This document shows, piece by piece, positions 1-6,974 of a stretch of 7,001 nucleotides of DNA. The notes beneath the pieces were generated by a model. It made no database searches and was not told the DNA's origin. It saw nothing but the letters and a program-made list of their open reading frames with translations. Positions within the stretch are counted from its first letter, which is position 1; every line of letters begins with the position of its first letter. The position numbers and the translations under genes were made by a program. The stretch lies in assembly GCA_964350605.1 (NCBI GenBank), contig CAYGKP010000137.1, forward strand, positions 1 through 7,001, given 5' to 3'. Source of the stretch: CAYGKP01 sp964350605. GTDB lineage: Bacteria; Bacteroidota; Bacteroidia; Cytophagales; JAAEPT01.

Positions 1-73
1 GTTCGGGCCCATACTGAATCTATTCACATCAGTGGTGACCCTGGTTGTCTTGATCGCCACGCTCAACCGGTAA
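1..73 (+). CDS. C-terminal end of a membrane-associated protein, probably Wza-like polysaccharide export protein (partial)
   Basis: The frame starting at base 2 is open from the window edge to a TAA at 71-73 and gives 23 residues, beginning FGPILNLF and ending LIATLNR. The stretch is strongly hydrophobic (a run rich in Val, Leu, Ile and Thr) and looks like a single C-terminal membrane helix. The stop lies 8 bases before the GTG of the Wzc-type kinase. In polysaccharide loci the gene just before wzc usually encodes the outer-membrane export protein Wza, and Bacteroidota members often end in a hydrophobic helix, so that is my best guess. The fragment is too short to exclude another membrane protein, such as a polymerase or transporter. 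That this is a real gene end is fairly likely; the identity is inference from position. Confidence 0.5.
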   Translation, partial: FGPILNLFTSVVTLVVLIATLNR

Positions 74-81
74 CAGCCACC

Positions 82-2517
82 GTGACAGCGAAAGAATCAG
101 AAGCACCGGAAGGCATCCTTAGCCGACGAAGCACGAAAGGCACTACCAAGAGCTTGGAGGGCCAGCTTGACATGCGCCGACTCAGCTATGTCGTCCGCCG
201 GTCGGCTTGGCTCTTTCCGTTGTTCCTTTTTCTGGGCTTTATGGGGGCTTTCATCTACCTGAGGTACACCAAGCCGGTCTATGTTTCCAGCTCAGTGATC
301 CGCCTGGAACCTCGTGAAGACATGAGTTTGCTGGGCATCAGCCAAGACAACCAGGATCAGTTTTCGGCTCGTGCCAACATGCGCCAACTTTCCGGAGAGT
401 TGGAGATCATTAACTCCGAGTTGACCTACCGGGGTGTGCTTGACCTGTTGTCCCTGAGGACCACGTTGATGGCCCATGGTAAGGTGATCAACACTGAGTT
501 TTATCCCCAACAAGCTTTGGAGGTTCACTTCGATCCAGACCAAGCAAACATCCCTTGGGATCAGCCCATTCGAATACACTTTGCATCGATCAATCAGGTG
601 GAAGTTGAGCTTGAAGAGCTCGTAACGGGGAATACGGTTCGAAAAACAACCCAATTGGGGGATACTGTTTCTCTGTTGGGTTTTGCATTCAGCTTGGAGC
701 AAGGACCAAAGTTTGGAGAGTTGTTCGATACCGATGTGGACTATCTCTTAACCATCCACAGTGACATTTATCTTCAAGAATATTTTCAGAAGCATCTAAA
801 AGTTCGAATCCTCAATCAAGAGGCCAGTACGATCGAAATCGCTTTTGAAGAACACAGTGCTGCGAAGGCTCATGCGGTTGTGTCAGCTGTGGATTCGGTT
901 TACATCCTGCGCACCATCGAAAAGAAGCAGGAGGCCCAAGAACAAGCACTTGCCTACATCGCCGAGCAGATTGACCGAACTTCCAGTCAGCTGGAAGTAG
1001 TCGAAGATCAAATCGAGAATTTCATCCGTCGAACTGGTTTATCAGACCCGGAAAATCAACTCTCCGACCTTGATGAGAAGACGACTCAGCTAATCGACAA
1101 ACGCGACGAAACCCGCGAAATTTTGGCACGCATCGATTCACTGATAGCCAAGTTGGACAAGAAAGCTGAGCTTCCTGCCTACATCAACCTGGGTGAAGTT
1201 GGCGGAAGGTCTTACCCAGCTGAGTTGGCGCAGGAGTATAATGAGAAGCGCATGCGTGCGATTCTCTTGGAGCAGCGCCAGAGTGGACCCACCCTGGCAG
1301 GGGACCAGCTTCAAGCGGGATTGCGAGAATTACGCAATCGCTTGAAGGACAACCTGTATGGTTTGAAGTTGGAAATCCTGGGCGATCAGACTCGACTCTC
1401 TCGGCGCCTATCCGAATTGCGAACCAAGTTTGGCGAACTACCTGCCCATCAGTCAGAGTTTAATCGGTTGCAAAGGGGTTACGAGCTCTATGAGAAATTC
1501 TATTTGTTGCTTCGCGAGAAGCAGGTAGAATTTGGAATCTCGAAAGCTGGTACCATCCCCGAAATCGAAATCCTTACACCACCTCGCGTAGCGCAAGAAC
1601 CAGTCAGTCCCAAAAAAGGACTCTCCTACGGCTTAGCCTTCGCATTAAGCCTCTTTGCTAGCTTGGTAGTTCTACTGGTTCGATATCAGTTACACGACCG
1701 GATCATCTCGCCAGCCGACCTCACCCAATCGACATCCGTTCCCGTCTTGGGCACCATTCCAGAGTACCTGCGTGAGAAGATGGAAGTCTCCCGCATGGTG
1801 GTCCATGATCGACCCAAGTCTTCGGTTTCAGAGGCGCTTCGTTCGCTTCGCACCAACCTGGATTTCATGGTGAGCGACAAAAAAAAGCGCATCCTTTCGG
1901 TGACCTCCACGGTTAGTGGCGAGGGAAAAACGTTCGTCGCCATCAACCTGGGCGCGATCATCGCCATGTCGGGCCAACGGGTTGTGCTCCTCGACCTTGA
2001 CATGCGCAAACCAAAAGTCCACATGGGCTTCGAGGCCGAGAACCTCAAAGGCATGAGTACCATCTTGATCGGAAAAACCGAGTGGAAGGAATGCATACAG
2101 CACACACAGGTCGAAGGGTTTGATTTCATAACTGCAGGGCCCATGCCCCCCAACCCCAGTGAATTGCTGTTACGAAAGCAGTTCACCGACCTGATCAAAG
2201 ACCTTCAAAAGAAATATGATGTGGTGCTGATCGACACCCCACCCATTGGCCTGGTAACCGATGCCATGTTGGTCATGCGCATGGCAGATGCGCCCCTATA
2301 TGTTGTGCGAGCGGGCTACTCAAAGCGCGATGTGCCCAAAACCATTAATACAGTGGCCGAAGGGGGTCAACTGCATCATTTGGGCGTAGTTCTCAATGGT
2401 GTCGCAGGAAACAGTGGCTATGGCTATGGCTACGGGTATGGCTACGGGTACTATGACGAAGACCTCCAGAAGCCAACCTGGCGCAACCTCTGGGGTCGGA
2501 TTGGCAAGAAAGCCTAG
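82..2517 (+). CDS. wzc: Wzc-type polysaccharide co-polymerase with C-terminal BY-type tyrosine autokinase
   Basis: This inner-membrane protein of 811 residues controls polymerisation and export of an extracellular polysaccharide. A basic cytoplasmic N-terminus leads to a first membrane helix at about 41-61, which starts the Wzz-type domain. A large periplasmic part with probable coiled coils (about 280-345 and 395-470) follows, and a Pro-containing segment precedes a second helix at about 514-533. The cytoplasmic kinase domain has the EX2RX2R motif (E584, R587, R590), Walker A around 609-617 with K616, Walker A' at 634-644 (D638, D640) and Walker B at 714-721 (D718). The tail carries seven tyrosines (780-791) in a Gly-Tyr repeat, the expected autophosphorylation cluster. 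The GTG start is chosen because it lies 8 bases after the previous stop. The frame is open to the window edge, and ATG 172 (residue 31) would also keep both helices. The gene ends with tandem stops TAG TGA. The family call is firm; the polymer is unknown. Confidence 0.95.
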   Translation: MTAKESEAPEGILSRRSTKGTTKSLEGQLDMRRLSYVVRRSAWLFPLFLFLGFMGAFIYLRYTKPVYVSSSVIRLEPREDMSLLGISQDNQDQFSARANMRQLSGELEIINSELTYRGVLDLLSLRTTLMAHGKVINTEFYPQQALEVHFDPDQANIPWDQPIRIHFASINQVEVELEELVTGNTVRKTTQLGDTVSLLGFAFSLEQGPKFGELFDTDVDYLLTIHSDIYLQEYFQKHLKVRILNQEASTIEIAFEEHSAAKAHAVVSAVDSVYILRTIEKKQEAQEQALAYIAEQIDRTSSQLEVVEDQIENFIRRTGLSDPENQLSDLDEKTTQLIDKRDETREILARIDSLIAKLDKKAELPAYINLGEVGGRSYPAELAQEYNEKRMRAILLEQRQSGPTLAGDQLQAGLRELRNRLKDNLYGLKLEILGDQTRLSRRLSELRTKFGELPAHQSEFNRLQRGYELYEKFYLLLREKQVEFGISKAGTIPEIEILTPPRVAQEPVSPKKGLSYGLAFALSLFASLVVLLVRYQLHDRIISPADLTQSTSVPVLGTIPEYLREKMEVSRMVVHDRPKSSVSEALRSLRTNLDFMVSDKKKRILSVTSTVSGEGKTFVAINLGAIIAMSGQRVVLLDLDMRKPKVHMGFEAENLKGMSTILIGKTEWKECIQHTQVEGFDFITAGPMPPNPSELLLRKQFTDLIKDLQKKYDVVLIDTPPIGLVTDAMLVMRMADAPLYVVRAGYSKRDVPKTINTVAEGGQLHHLGVVLNGVAGNSGYGYGYGYGYGYYDEDLQKPTWRNLWGRIGKKA
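2416..2450 (+). repeat. In-frame Gly-Tyr coding tandem repeat in the kinase tail
   Basis: Six consecutive Gly-Tyr codon pairs are written as near-identical 6-base units. Within them the 12-base unit TATGGCTACGGG occurs twice in perfect tandem at 2425-2448. The stretch encodes residues 779-790 of the tyrosine kinase, with one further Tyr codon directly after it. Gain or loss of 6-base units would change the number of phosphorylatable tyrosines without breaking the frame. Confidence 0.85.
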
Positions 2518-2519
2518 TG

Positions 2520-3245
2520 ATGCGCTGGGGAAAAAAGCCGAAGCAAGCCCCCCGCCAGCCGCTTCGCGTTGACATGCACTCGCACTTGCTTGCGGGTCTC
2601 GACGATGGAGCCGAAACACTCGAGCAAGGGGTAGCATTGGCTAAGGGTCTCGCCGAGCTGGGGTACCAAAAGCTGATTACCACACCTCACATCATGGGGG
2701 ATTTTTATAAGAACACTCCCGAAGGCATTCGCACGGCGCTCAGCAAACTGCGCGAGGGCTTGGCCGCTGAAGGTGTTCAAGTGGAAGTAGAGGCTGCGGC
2801 GGAATACTATCTGGACGAATGGTTTCTGCCCCGCCTGAAGAAGCCGAAAGACCTGTTGACCTTCGACGAGAACTACCTCTTGGTCGAAACCTCCTACCTG
2901 AACGCTCCAGCGGGAATCGATCAAGTCCTTTTCGAGATTCAAAGCGCTGGCCTGGTCCCCGTGATCGCTCACCCCGAACGGTATACCTACTTGGAAGGAA
3001 AAATCGACCGCTTGGTCGCCTGGGCCGAACGAGGGGCAAAGCTGCAAGTGAACATCAATTCCTTTGGGGGGTATTACAACAGGGGTGCTCAGAAACAAGC
3101 CGAGGCATTGGTGAAGGCTGGCCTGGTCCATTTCCTGGGCACCGACACTCATTCGGAGCGGCACGTGGGCCATTTGAAAAAGTCGATGAGTACGAAGGCC
3201 TACCAAGACGCATTGTCTCTGCCCCTGTTGAACGCTGACCTCTAG
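2520..3245 (+). CDS. CpsB/YwqE-type protein-tyrosine phosphatase, PHP family
   Basis: This is a metal-dependent phosphatase of the PHP superfamily, expected to dephosphorylate the tyrosine tail of the adjacent Wzc-type kinase in the cytoplasm. Counting from ATG 2520 (241 residues), the metal ligands expected for the family are present in order: D18, H20 and H22 in the DMHSHLL motif, H57 in TTPH, E95 in EAAAEYY, H151 in AHPER, and D209 and H211 in GTDTHS. The length matches the family and there is no signal peptide or membrane helix. Two starts are possible. GTG 2517 overlaps the kinase stop TAG by one base; ATG 2520 overlaps the second stop of the TAG TGA pair as TGATG. I prefer the ATG; the proteins differ by one residue. 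The tight junction suggests translational coupling, which would keep kinase and phosphatase in step. Low-molecular-weight (Wzb-type) phosphatase is excluded by the motifs. Confidence 0.94.
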   Translation: MRWGKKPKQAPRQPLRVDMHSHLLAGLDDGAETLEQGVALAKGLAELGYQKLITTPHIMGDFYKNTPEGIRTALSKLREGLAAEGVQVEVEAAAEYYLDEWFLPRLKKPKDLLTFDENYLLVETSYLNAPAGIDQVLFEIQSAGLVPVIAHPERYTYLEGKIDRLVAWAERGAKLQVNINSFGGYYNRGAQKQAEALVKAGLVHFLGTDTHSERHVGHLKKSMSTKAYQDALSLPLLNADL

Positions 3246-4217
3246 ATGGAAGTCCTTGTTACTGGTGCAAGCGGATTGGTGGGCCAAGCGCTCTGCCGCG
3301 AATTGCTCGACCGGGGCCACTCGGTTCGCATCCTGATTCGCAAAACCTCGTTTCCCGCTTCGCTTTGGGGCCTGGTGACGGTGTTCGAGGGCGACGTGCT
3401 CGACCTGACGATTTTGGAGAAAGCGATGGCAGGGGCCGATGCTGTCTTGCATGCGGCGGCCATCGTGAGTTTTTCGCCCCGCGACCGCAAGCAACTCATG
3501 AAGGTGAACGTGGAAGGCACGACGAACGCCGTGAACTTAGCTTTGGCCTTGGGCATCAAGCGGTTTGGGCTCATCAGTTCGGTGGCGGCGTTGGGCCGCG
3601 TGCCTGGCCAGACCGTGGTGGACGAATCCGCCGAGTGGACCGATTCCTCCCTCAACAGTCCCTACGCGATCTCGAAGTTTCAAGCCGAGGCGGAATTGTG
3701 GCGCGCTGTTCAGGAGGGTCTCTCTGGCTTTGCGGTCAACCCTTCGGTCATCTTTGGTCCTGGCGACTGGAACCGATCAAGCAGCCAGATTTTCCAGAAG
3801 GTCTACCGGCGCAGCAGCCATTACCCCGAAGGCACGATCAACTACGTGGACCTGCGCGATGTAGCAGCGTTTACCGTTCGTTTGTTGGAATCGAAAGCGA
3901 GTGAGGAACGCTTCATCCTCAGCGGTGGGATGACGACCTACCAAGACCTGTTCACCAGGATCGCCAATGGTTTCGGCAAGCCAGTGCCCCAAAAGCGAAT
4001 TCCTCAGTGGGTGCTCGAACTCGGTTGGCGTTGGGGTGTGATCCAGAAGTGGTTTGGCCGTGATCCGGTGCTGACAAGGTCGGTGGTTCGCTCGTTACCT
4101 CATCGGTTTGCATACCGAAACGAGAAGGCCCAGGCTGCCACGGGCCTGAAATTTCGCAGCCTGGACGAAACCATAACCTGGTCTTCTACCGTTCTAAAGA
4201 AGATGCACGGCCTGTAG
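3246..4217 (+). CDS. NAD(P)-dependent epimerase/dehydratase family protein (extended SDR)
   Basis: This is a 323-residue cytoplasmic oxidoreductase-fold protein. The nucleotide-binding glycine motif TGASGLVG is at residues 6-13, an acidic-plus-Asp segment (EGDVLD) follows the third strand, and AAAIVS at the next strand is typical of the family. The active site is visible as S111/S112 in SSVA and the YAISK motif with Y140 and K144, followed by NPSVIFGPGDW. The C-terminal half is less conserved and contains a Trp-rich stretch near 255-272. The overall pattern resembles the dihydroflavonol-reductase-like group of extended SDRs more than the sugar-nucleotide epimerases, so its location beside an exopolysaccharide locus does not prove a sugar substrate. 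The ATG directly abuts the TAG of the phosphatase gene, implying cotranscription and perhaps coupled translation. The fold and cofactor class are firm; the substrate is unknown. Confidence 0.9.
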   Translation: MEVLVTGASGLVGQALCRELLDRGHSVRILIRKTSFPASLWGLVTVFEGDVLDLTILEKAMAGADAVLHAAAIVSFSPRDRKQLMKVNVEGTTNAVNLALALGIKRFGLISSVAALGRVPGQTVVDESAEWTDSSLNSPYAISKFQAEAELWRAVQEGLSGFAVNPSVIFGPGDWNRSSSQIFQKVYRRSSHYPEGTINYVDLRDVAAFTVRLLESKASEERFILSGGMTTYQDLFTRIANGFGKPVPQKRIPQWVLELGWRWGVIQKWFGRDPVLTRSVVRSLPHRFAYRNEKAQAATGLKFRSLDETITWSSTVLKKMHGL

Positions 4218-4223
4218 GCCGTG
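4206..4223 (+). other. Perfect hairpin across the stop codon of the SDR gene
   Basis: CACGGCC, a TGTA loop and GGCCGTG form a 7-base-pair perfect stem that includes the TAG stop at 4215-4217. The + strand downstream is GAAAACT without a T tract, so it is not a canonical intrinsic terminator for the upstream gene. It could stabilise the 3' end of the message or be chance in GC-rich sequence. Confidence 0.45.
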
Positions 4224-4244
4224 GAAAACTATCCCGACTGAGCT

Positions 4245-4261
4245 GGCACCCAATGGGTGCC
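4245..4261 (+). other. Perfect hairpin enclosing the first ATG of the TPR gene (possible weak terminator)
   Basis: GGCACCC and GGGTGCC pair as a 7-base-pair stem with an AAT loop. The ATG at 4253-4255 lies in the loop and stem top. Outer GAG and CTC could add three pairs with a small internal loop. The following bases TCTCGTATATT contain six T in eleven, a poor T tract. Two readings are possible: a weak terminator ending the polysaccharide transcript, with the TPR gene starting later, or a structure that limits access to this ATG. The sequence alone does not decide. Confidence 0.45.
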
Positions 4262-5716
4262 TCTCGTATATTGAGAGCAAAGGGTAATCATCTACTAACC
4301 ACATTCGATAAGCCTGTGGAAAGCCATCTGGAAGATTACGAAGCCAACAAACAAGCCCTGCGGCGTTTTGAAGCGCAGCTTGCTACGGGCCAGACGGGGT
4401 TTTTCGACTTGAATACCTACGAGTTTCTTGTCGAGCATTATTTGACCGTAGGCGATTCGGACAAGGCATTGGTGGTGTGCGAATGCGCGACCGAGCAGTA
4501 TCCCTACTCCGCCGACATGCATACAGAAATGGCCCAGTTGCTGATTGACTTGGGCCGAGCCGAGGAAGCCTTGGATGCCATCGAGCGTGCGGACGCCATT
4601 CAACCCCATGACGAAGAGATTGTCGGCCTAAAGGGCAGCATTTTTTCCTTGCTCGGTCGTCACGAAGAAAGCATTGCCTGCCTGGAAGGCCTCTTGGCCC
4701 AAAGCGAGGACAAGGACGGTGCCTATTACAACCTGGGCCTCGCCTACCAAGGCTGGGGCAATTACCGCATGGCCATTCGCTGCTACAAGCGGGCCTTGGA
4801 TCACAACCTTTCGAACGAAGACGCGCTGTATGAACTGGCCTATTGCTTGGAGCAAGAAGGCGAGCTGGAAAGCAGCCTGACGTTCTACCAACGCTTTGTG
4901 GACCGCGCGCCGTTTTCGGCCCCAGCGTGGTACAACATCGGGATCATTTACGACAAGCTGTCGCGCTTTAGTGAGGCGGCCCAAGCGTTTGAATACGCGA
5001 CGCTGATCAAAGATGATTTCGCGAATGCGCACTACAACTTGGGCAACGCCCTTCTAGAACTGGGCGACACCAAGCGCGCCCGGGAAGCGTTCGAGCGGAC
5101 GCTGGAAGAAGAAGGCCCCGATGCGGACGTGCTCTATTGTTTGGCACTTTGCTGTCAGGAGGAAGGCAACCTGGAAGGGGCGTTCCATTTCCTGAACCGC
5201 GTGCTGCAATACGATGCCTTTTTCGACAAGGCGTTCTTTGCCCTCGGCGAAGTGCTCTGCGCGCAGGACAAATGGATGGAAGCCATCCACTACTACCGTA
5301 AGGCGGTCGACCTGGACGCCGAGCAAGCGGGCTATTGGGTCGCGCTGGCGGCAGCGGCAAGCGAATTGGGCAGCGTGGTTTCGGCCACCGAAGCCTACCA
5401 GACAGCCTTGGCCCTCGACCCTAAGCGGGTGGAAGTGTGGTTGGGCTTCTCGTTTTTGTATTTCGAGCAAGGCGACGAGGAACGGGCCATTGCGCTGATT
5501 GAGGAGGGGATTGAGGAGATGGCCGATGCGGCGGTGCTGCACTATCGGGCCGTTGCGTACTGTTTAGAAGGCGGTCGTTACCAAGCGGCCTTGGGTCATT
5601 TGGAAAATGCCCTACTTTTGGACTTTGAGATGCACCGGGTGCTCTTTGACTTCTTCCCAGAGTTGGAGAAGCAGAAGGCCCTTATGCAACTCATCGACCA
5701 ATACCGACCGGCCTAA
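4253..5716 (+). CDS. Tetratricopeptide repeat protein, about 12 TPRs, cytoplasmic
   Basis: The product (487 residues from ATG 4253) is almost entirely TPR helix pairs. About twelve 34-residue units run from residue 55 to about 460, with typical signatures such as YYNLGLAY, AWYNIGIIY and AHYNLGNAL, each followed by the A/G and AxxxxxxAL positions. No signal peptide or membrane helix is visible, so it should be soluble and act as a protein-protein scaffold; partners are unknown. Long soluble TPR proteins of this type, with an N-terminal segment like RRFEAQLATG followed by FFDLNTYEFL, are common in Bacteroidota. The start is uncertain: the first 21 residues do not resemble the usual N-terminus, the ATG lies in a hairpin, and GTG 4316 would give a 466-residue protein beginning VESHLEDYE. 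TTG 4271 is a third option. The gene ends with TAA, 9 bases before the ComA-type gene, so these two are probably cotranscribed. Confidence 0.88.
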   Translation: MGASRILRAKGNHLLTTFDKPVESHLEDYEANKQALRRFEAQLATGQTGFFDLNTYEFLVEHYLTVGDSDKALVVCECATEQYPYSADMHTEMAQLLIDLGRAEEALDAIERADAIQPHDEEIVGLKGSIFSLLGRHEESIACLEGLLAQSEDKDGAYYNLGLAYQGWGNYRMAIRCYKRALDHNLSNEDALYELAYCLEQEGELESSLTFYQRFVDRAPFSAPAWYNIGIIYDKLSRFSEAAQAFEYATLIKDDFANAHYNLGNALLELGDTKRAREAFERTLEEEGPDADVLYCLALCCQEEGNLEGAFHFLNRVLQYDAFFDKAFFALGEVLCAQDKWMEAIHYYRKAVDLDAEQAGYWVALAAAASELGSVVSATEAYQTALALDPKRVEVWLGFSFLYFEQGDEERAIALIEEGIEEMADAAVLHYRAVAYCLEGGRYQAALGHLENALLLDFEMHRVLFDFFPELEKQKALMQLIDQYRPA

Positions 5717-5725
5717 GAAGCACTT

Positions 5726-6496
5726 ATGTACGACAACTATTCGCTCGCGCACATCCCCGAGCGCACCCAGAAGCCACGCAGCAACGGGTTCACGATGGTG
5801 ATGGACAAAGGCCTCAGCCGCCGCCAGGTCGAAGACCTCATTGATTCGGCCGGCGAGTACATCGACATCGTCAAGTTCGGCTGGGCCACCTCGTACGTCA
5901 CCAGCCACCTGCAGGAGAAAATCAAGATCTACCAGGAGGCGGGCATTCCCGTCTATTTGGGCGGCACGCTCTTCGAAGCCTTTTTGGTCCGCGACCAACT
6001 GGACGACTACCCGCGGGTGCTCGACAAGTTCGGCCTCACGCACATGGAGGTCTCCGACGGCTCGCTCGAAATCCCTCACGACCGCAAGTGCGAAATCATC
6101 CAACGCTTCTCGAAAGACTTCACGGTCCTCTCGGAAGTCGGCTCGAAAGACGCGACGATTATCATTCCGCCCTACAAGTGGATCGAGCTGATGAATGCCG
6201 AGTTGCAAGCAGGTAGCTGGAAAGTCATCGGCGAGGCCCGCGAGAGCGGGAACGTTGGCTTGTTCCGCGCCTCGGGCGAGGTGCGTTCGGGCTTGGTGCA
6301 GGAGATCCTGACCAAGGTTCCGCAAGACCGCATCATCTGGGAAGCGCCACAGAAAGAACAGCAAGTCTGGTTCATCAAGCTTTGTGGGGCGAACGTGAAC
6401 TTGGGCAACATTGCGCCCAACGAGGTCATCCCGCTGGAGACCATCCGGTTGGGCTTGCGCTCGGACACCTTCTCGCACTTCCTACCGAACGAGTAG
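5726..6496 (+). CDS. comA: Phosphosulfolactate synthase (ComA family)
   Basis: ComA enzymes add sulfite to phosphoenolpyruvate to make (2R)-3-phosphosulfolactate, with a Mg-dependent TIM-barrel active site in the cytoplasm. The 256-residue length fits the family. Family blocks appear in order: KFGWATS at 50-56 (K50), GGTLFE at 79-84, MEVSDGS at 107-113, LSEVGSKD at 135-142, EARESG at 170-175 with R172 and E173, WEAPQK at 205-210, VNLGNI at 224-229 and LRSDTF at 244-249. In many members the first block reads GWGT; here it is GWAT, a mild change. The plant heat-stress protein HSA32 is a divergent relative but lacks several of these blocks, so a true synthase is more likely. In methanogens the product feeds coenzyme M; in Bacillus a homologue supports spore sulfolactate. 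In this organism the fate is unknown, with sulfonate or sulfonolipid metabolism as a guess. The stop is one base before the DUF368 ATG. Confidence 0.92.
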   Translation: MYDNYSLAHIPERTQKPRSNGFTMVMDKGLSRRQVEDLIDSAGEYIDIVKFGWATSYVTSHLQEKIKIYQEAGIPVYLGGTLFEAFLVRDQLDDYPRVLDKFGLTHMEVSDGSLEIPHDRKCEIIQRFSKDFTVLSEVGSKDATIIIPPYKWIELMNAELQAGSWKVIGEARESGNVGLFRASGEVRSGLVQEILTKVPQDRIIWEAPQKEQQVWFIKLCGANVNLGNIAPNEVIPLETIRLGLRSDTFSHFLPNE

Positions 6497-6497
6497 C

Positions 6498-6974
6498 ATG
6501 AACGCGCTGCAAGCGGGCCTCCTGCTCCTTAAAGGCATGGCGATGGGGGCGGCCAACGTGATCCCCGGAGTATCGGGGGGCACCATTGCCTTCGTGACGG
6601 GCATTTTCGACGACCTGATCCAGAGCCTTAAGCGCCTGGACTTCAAGGCTATCAAGCTGCTTTTCACCGGCAAGTTCAAGGCCCTCAGCGAGTACGTCAA
6701 CGTGCCGTTCCTCTTCTTCCTGTTTCTGGGGGTAGGGATCAGCTTGGTGTCGCTGGGCAAGCTCTTGGGCTACCTCTTCGAGAACTATCCGATTCCGGTC
6801 TGGGCCTTCTTCTTCGGCCTGATCATCGCTTCGGTCTGGATCGTCGGCAAACAGATCAAGACCTGGGGCGCACCCGCCCTCCTGGGCATCGTCTTCGGCA
6901 CGGCAGCGGCGGCTTCGCTCATGCTCCTGCCCCCGGCTTCCGAGAACACGGCGTTCGTCTACCTGCTCCTCTGA
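6498..6974 (+). CDS. DUF368 (PopT-type undecaprenyl phosphate translocase family) protein, interrupted by an in-frame TGA
   Basis: The ATG lies one base after the ComA stop. The first 158 residues match the N-terminal half of DUF368 integral membrane proteins: KGMAMGAANVIPGVSGGT at 12-29 is the first family signature, and several hydrophobic helices follow (about 66-90, 97-117 and 124-145), with WAFFFGLIIAS typical of the family. DUF368 proteins are usually near 280-320 residues with a second PGxSG signature, so this product is about half length. The TGA at 6972-6974 falls where relatives I recall have Ser or Cys before Gly, and the frame continues after it with family-like residues. Experimental work on other bacteria assigns DUF368 proteins to returning undecaprenyl phosphate across the inner membrane, so an intact copy would support wall and capsule synthesis. 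It may be a nonsense mutant, a sequencing error or, less likely, a recoded gene. The family call is firm; the functional state is open. Confidence 0.9.
   Translation: MNALQAGLLLLKGMAMGAANVIPGVSGGTIAFVTGIFDDLIQSLKRLDFKAIKLLFTGKFKALSEYVNVPFLFFLFLGVGISLVSLGKLLGYLFENYPIPVWAFFFGLIIASVWIVGKQIKTWGAPALLGIVFGTAAAASLMLLPPASENTAFVYLLL

Noticed and set aside
1..81. Extension of the kinase frame upstream of GTG 82 to the window edge
   Set aside because: The frame is open, but the sequence reads as polar filler with His and Pro, while the overlapping frame from base 2 gives a coherent hydrophobic C-terminus ending at TAA 71-73.
2514..3494. Long minus-strand open frame (326 codons) opposite the phosphatase and SDR genes
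   Set aside because: It lies opposite two genes with clear catalytic motifs, shows no recognisable domain, and is explained by codon bias of the + strand genes.
4206..4223. First hairpin as an intrinsic terminator of the SDR transcript
   Set aside because: No T tract follows on the + strand; the next bases are GAAAACT.
4267..4274. Possible Bacteroidota -7 promoter box TATATTGA
   Set aside because: It matches TAnnTTTG only partly, and no TTG-type -33 element sits about 19-21 bases upstream, so I do not call a promoter.
5612..6478. Long minus-strand open frame (288 codons) opposite the ComA gene
   Set aside because: It is antisense to a well-supported enzyme over its whole length and its composition is that of a reverse-complement shadow.
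6411..6497. Upstream extension of the DUF368 frame into the ComA gene
   Set aside because: The added residues are Arg/Ser-rich shadow of ComA. ATG 6498 directly after the ComA stop gives the natural DUF368 N-terminus.
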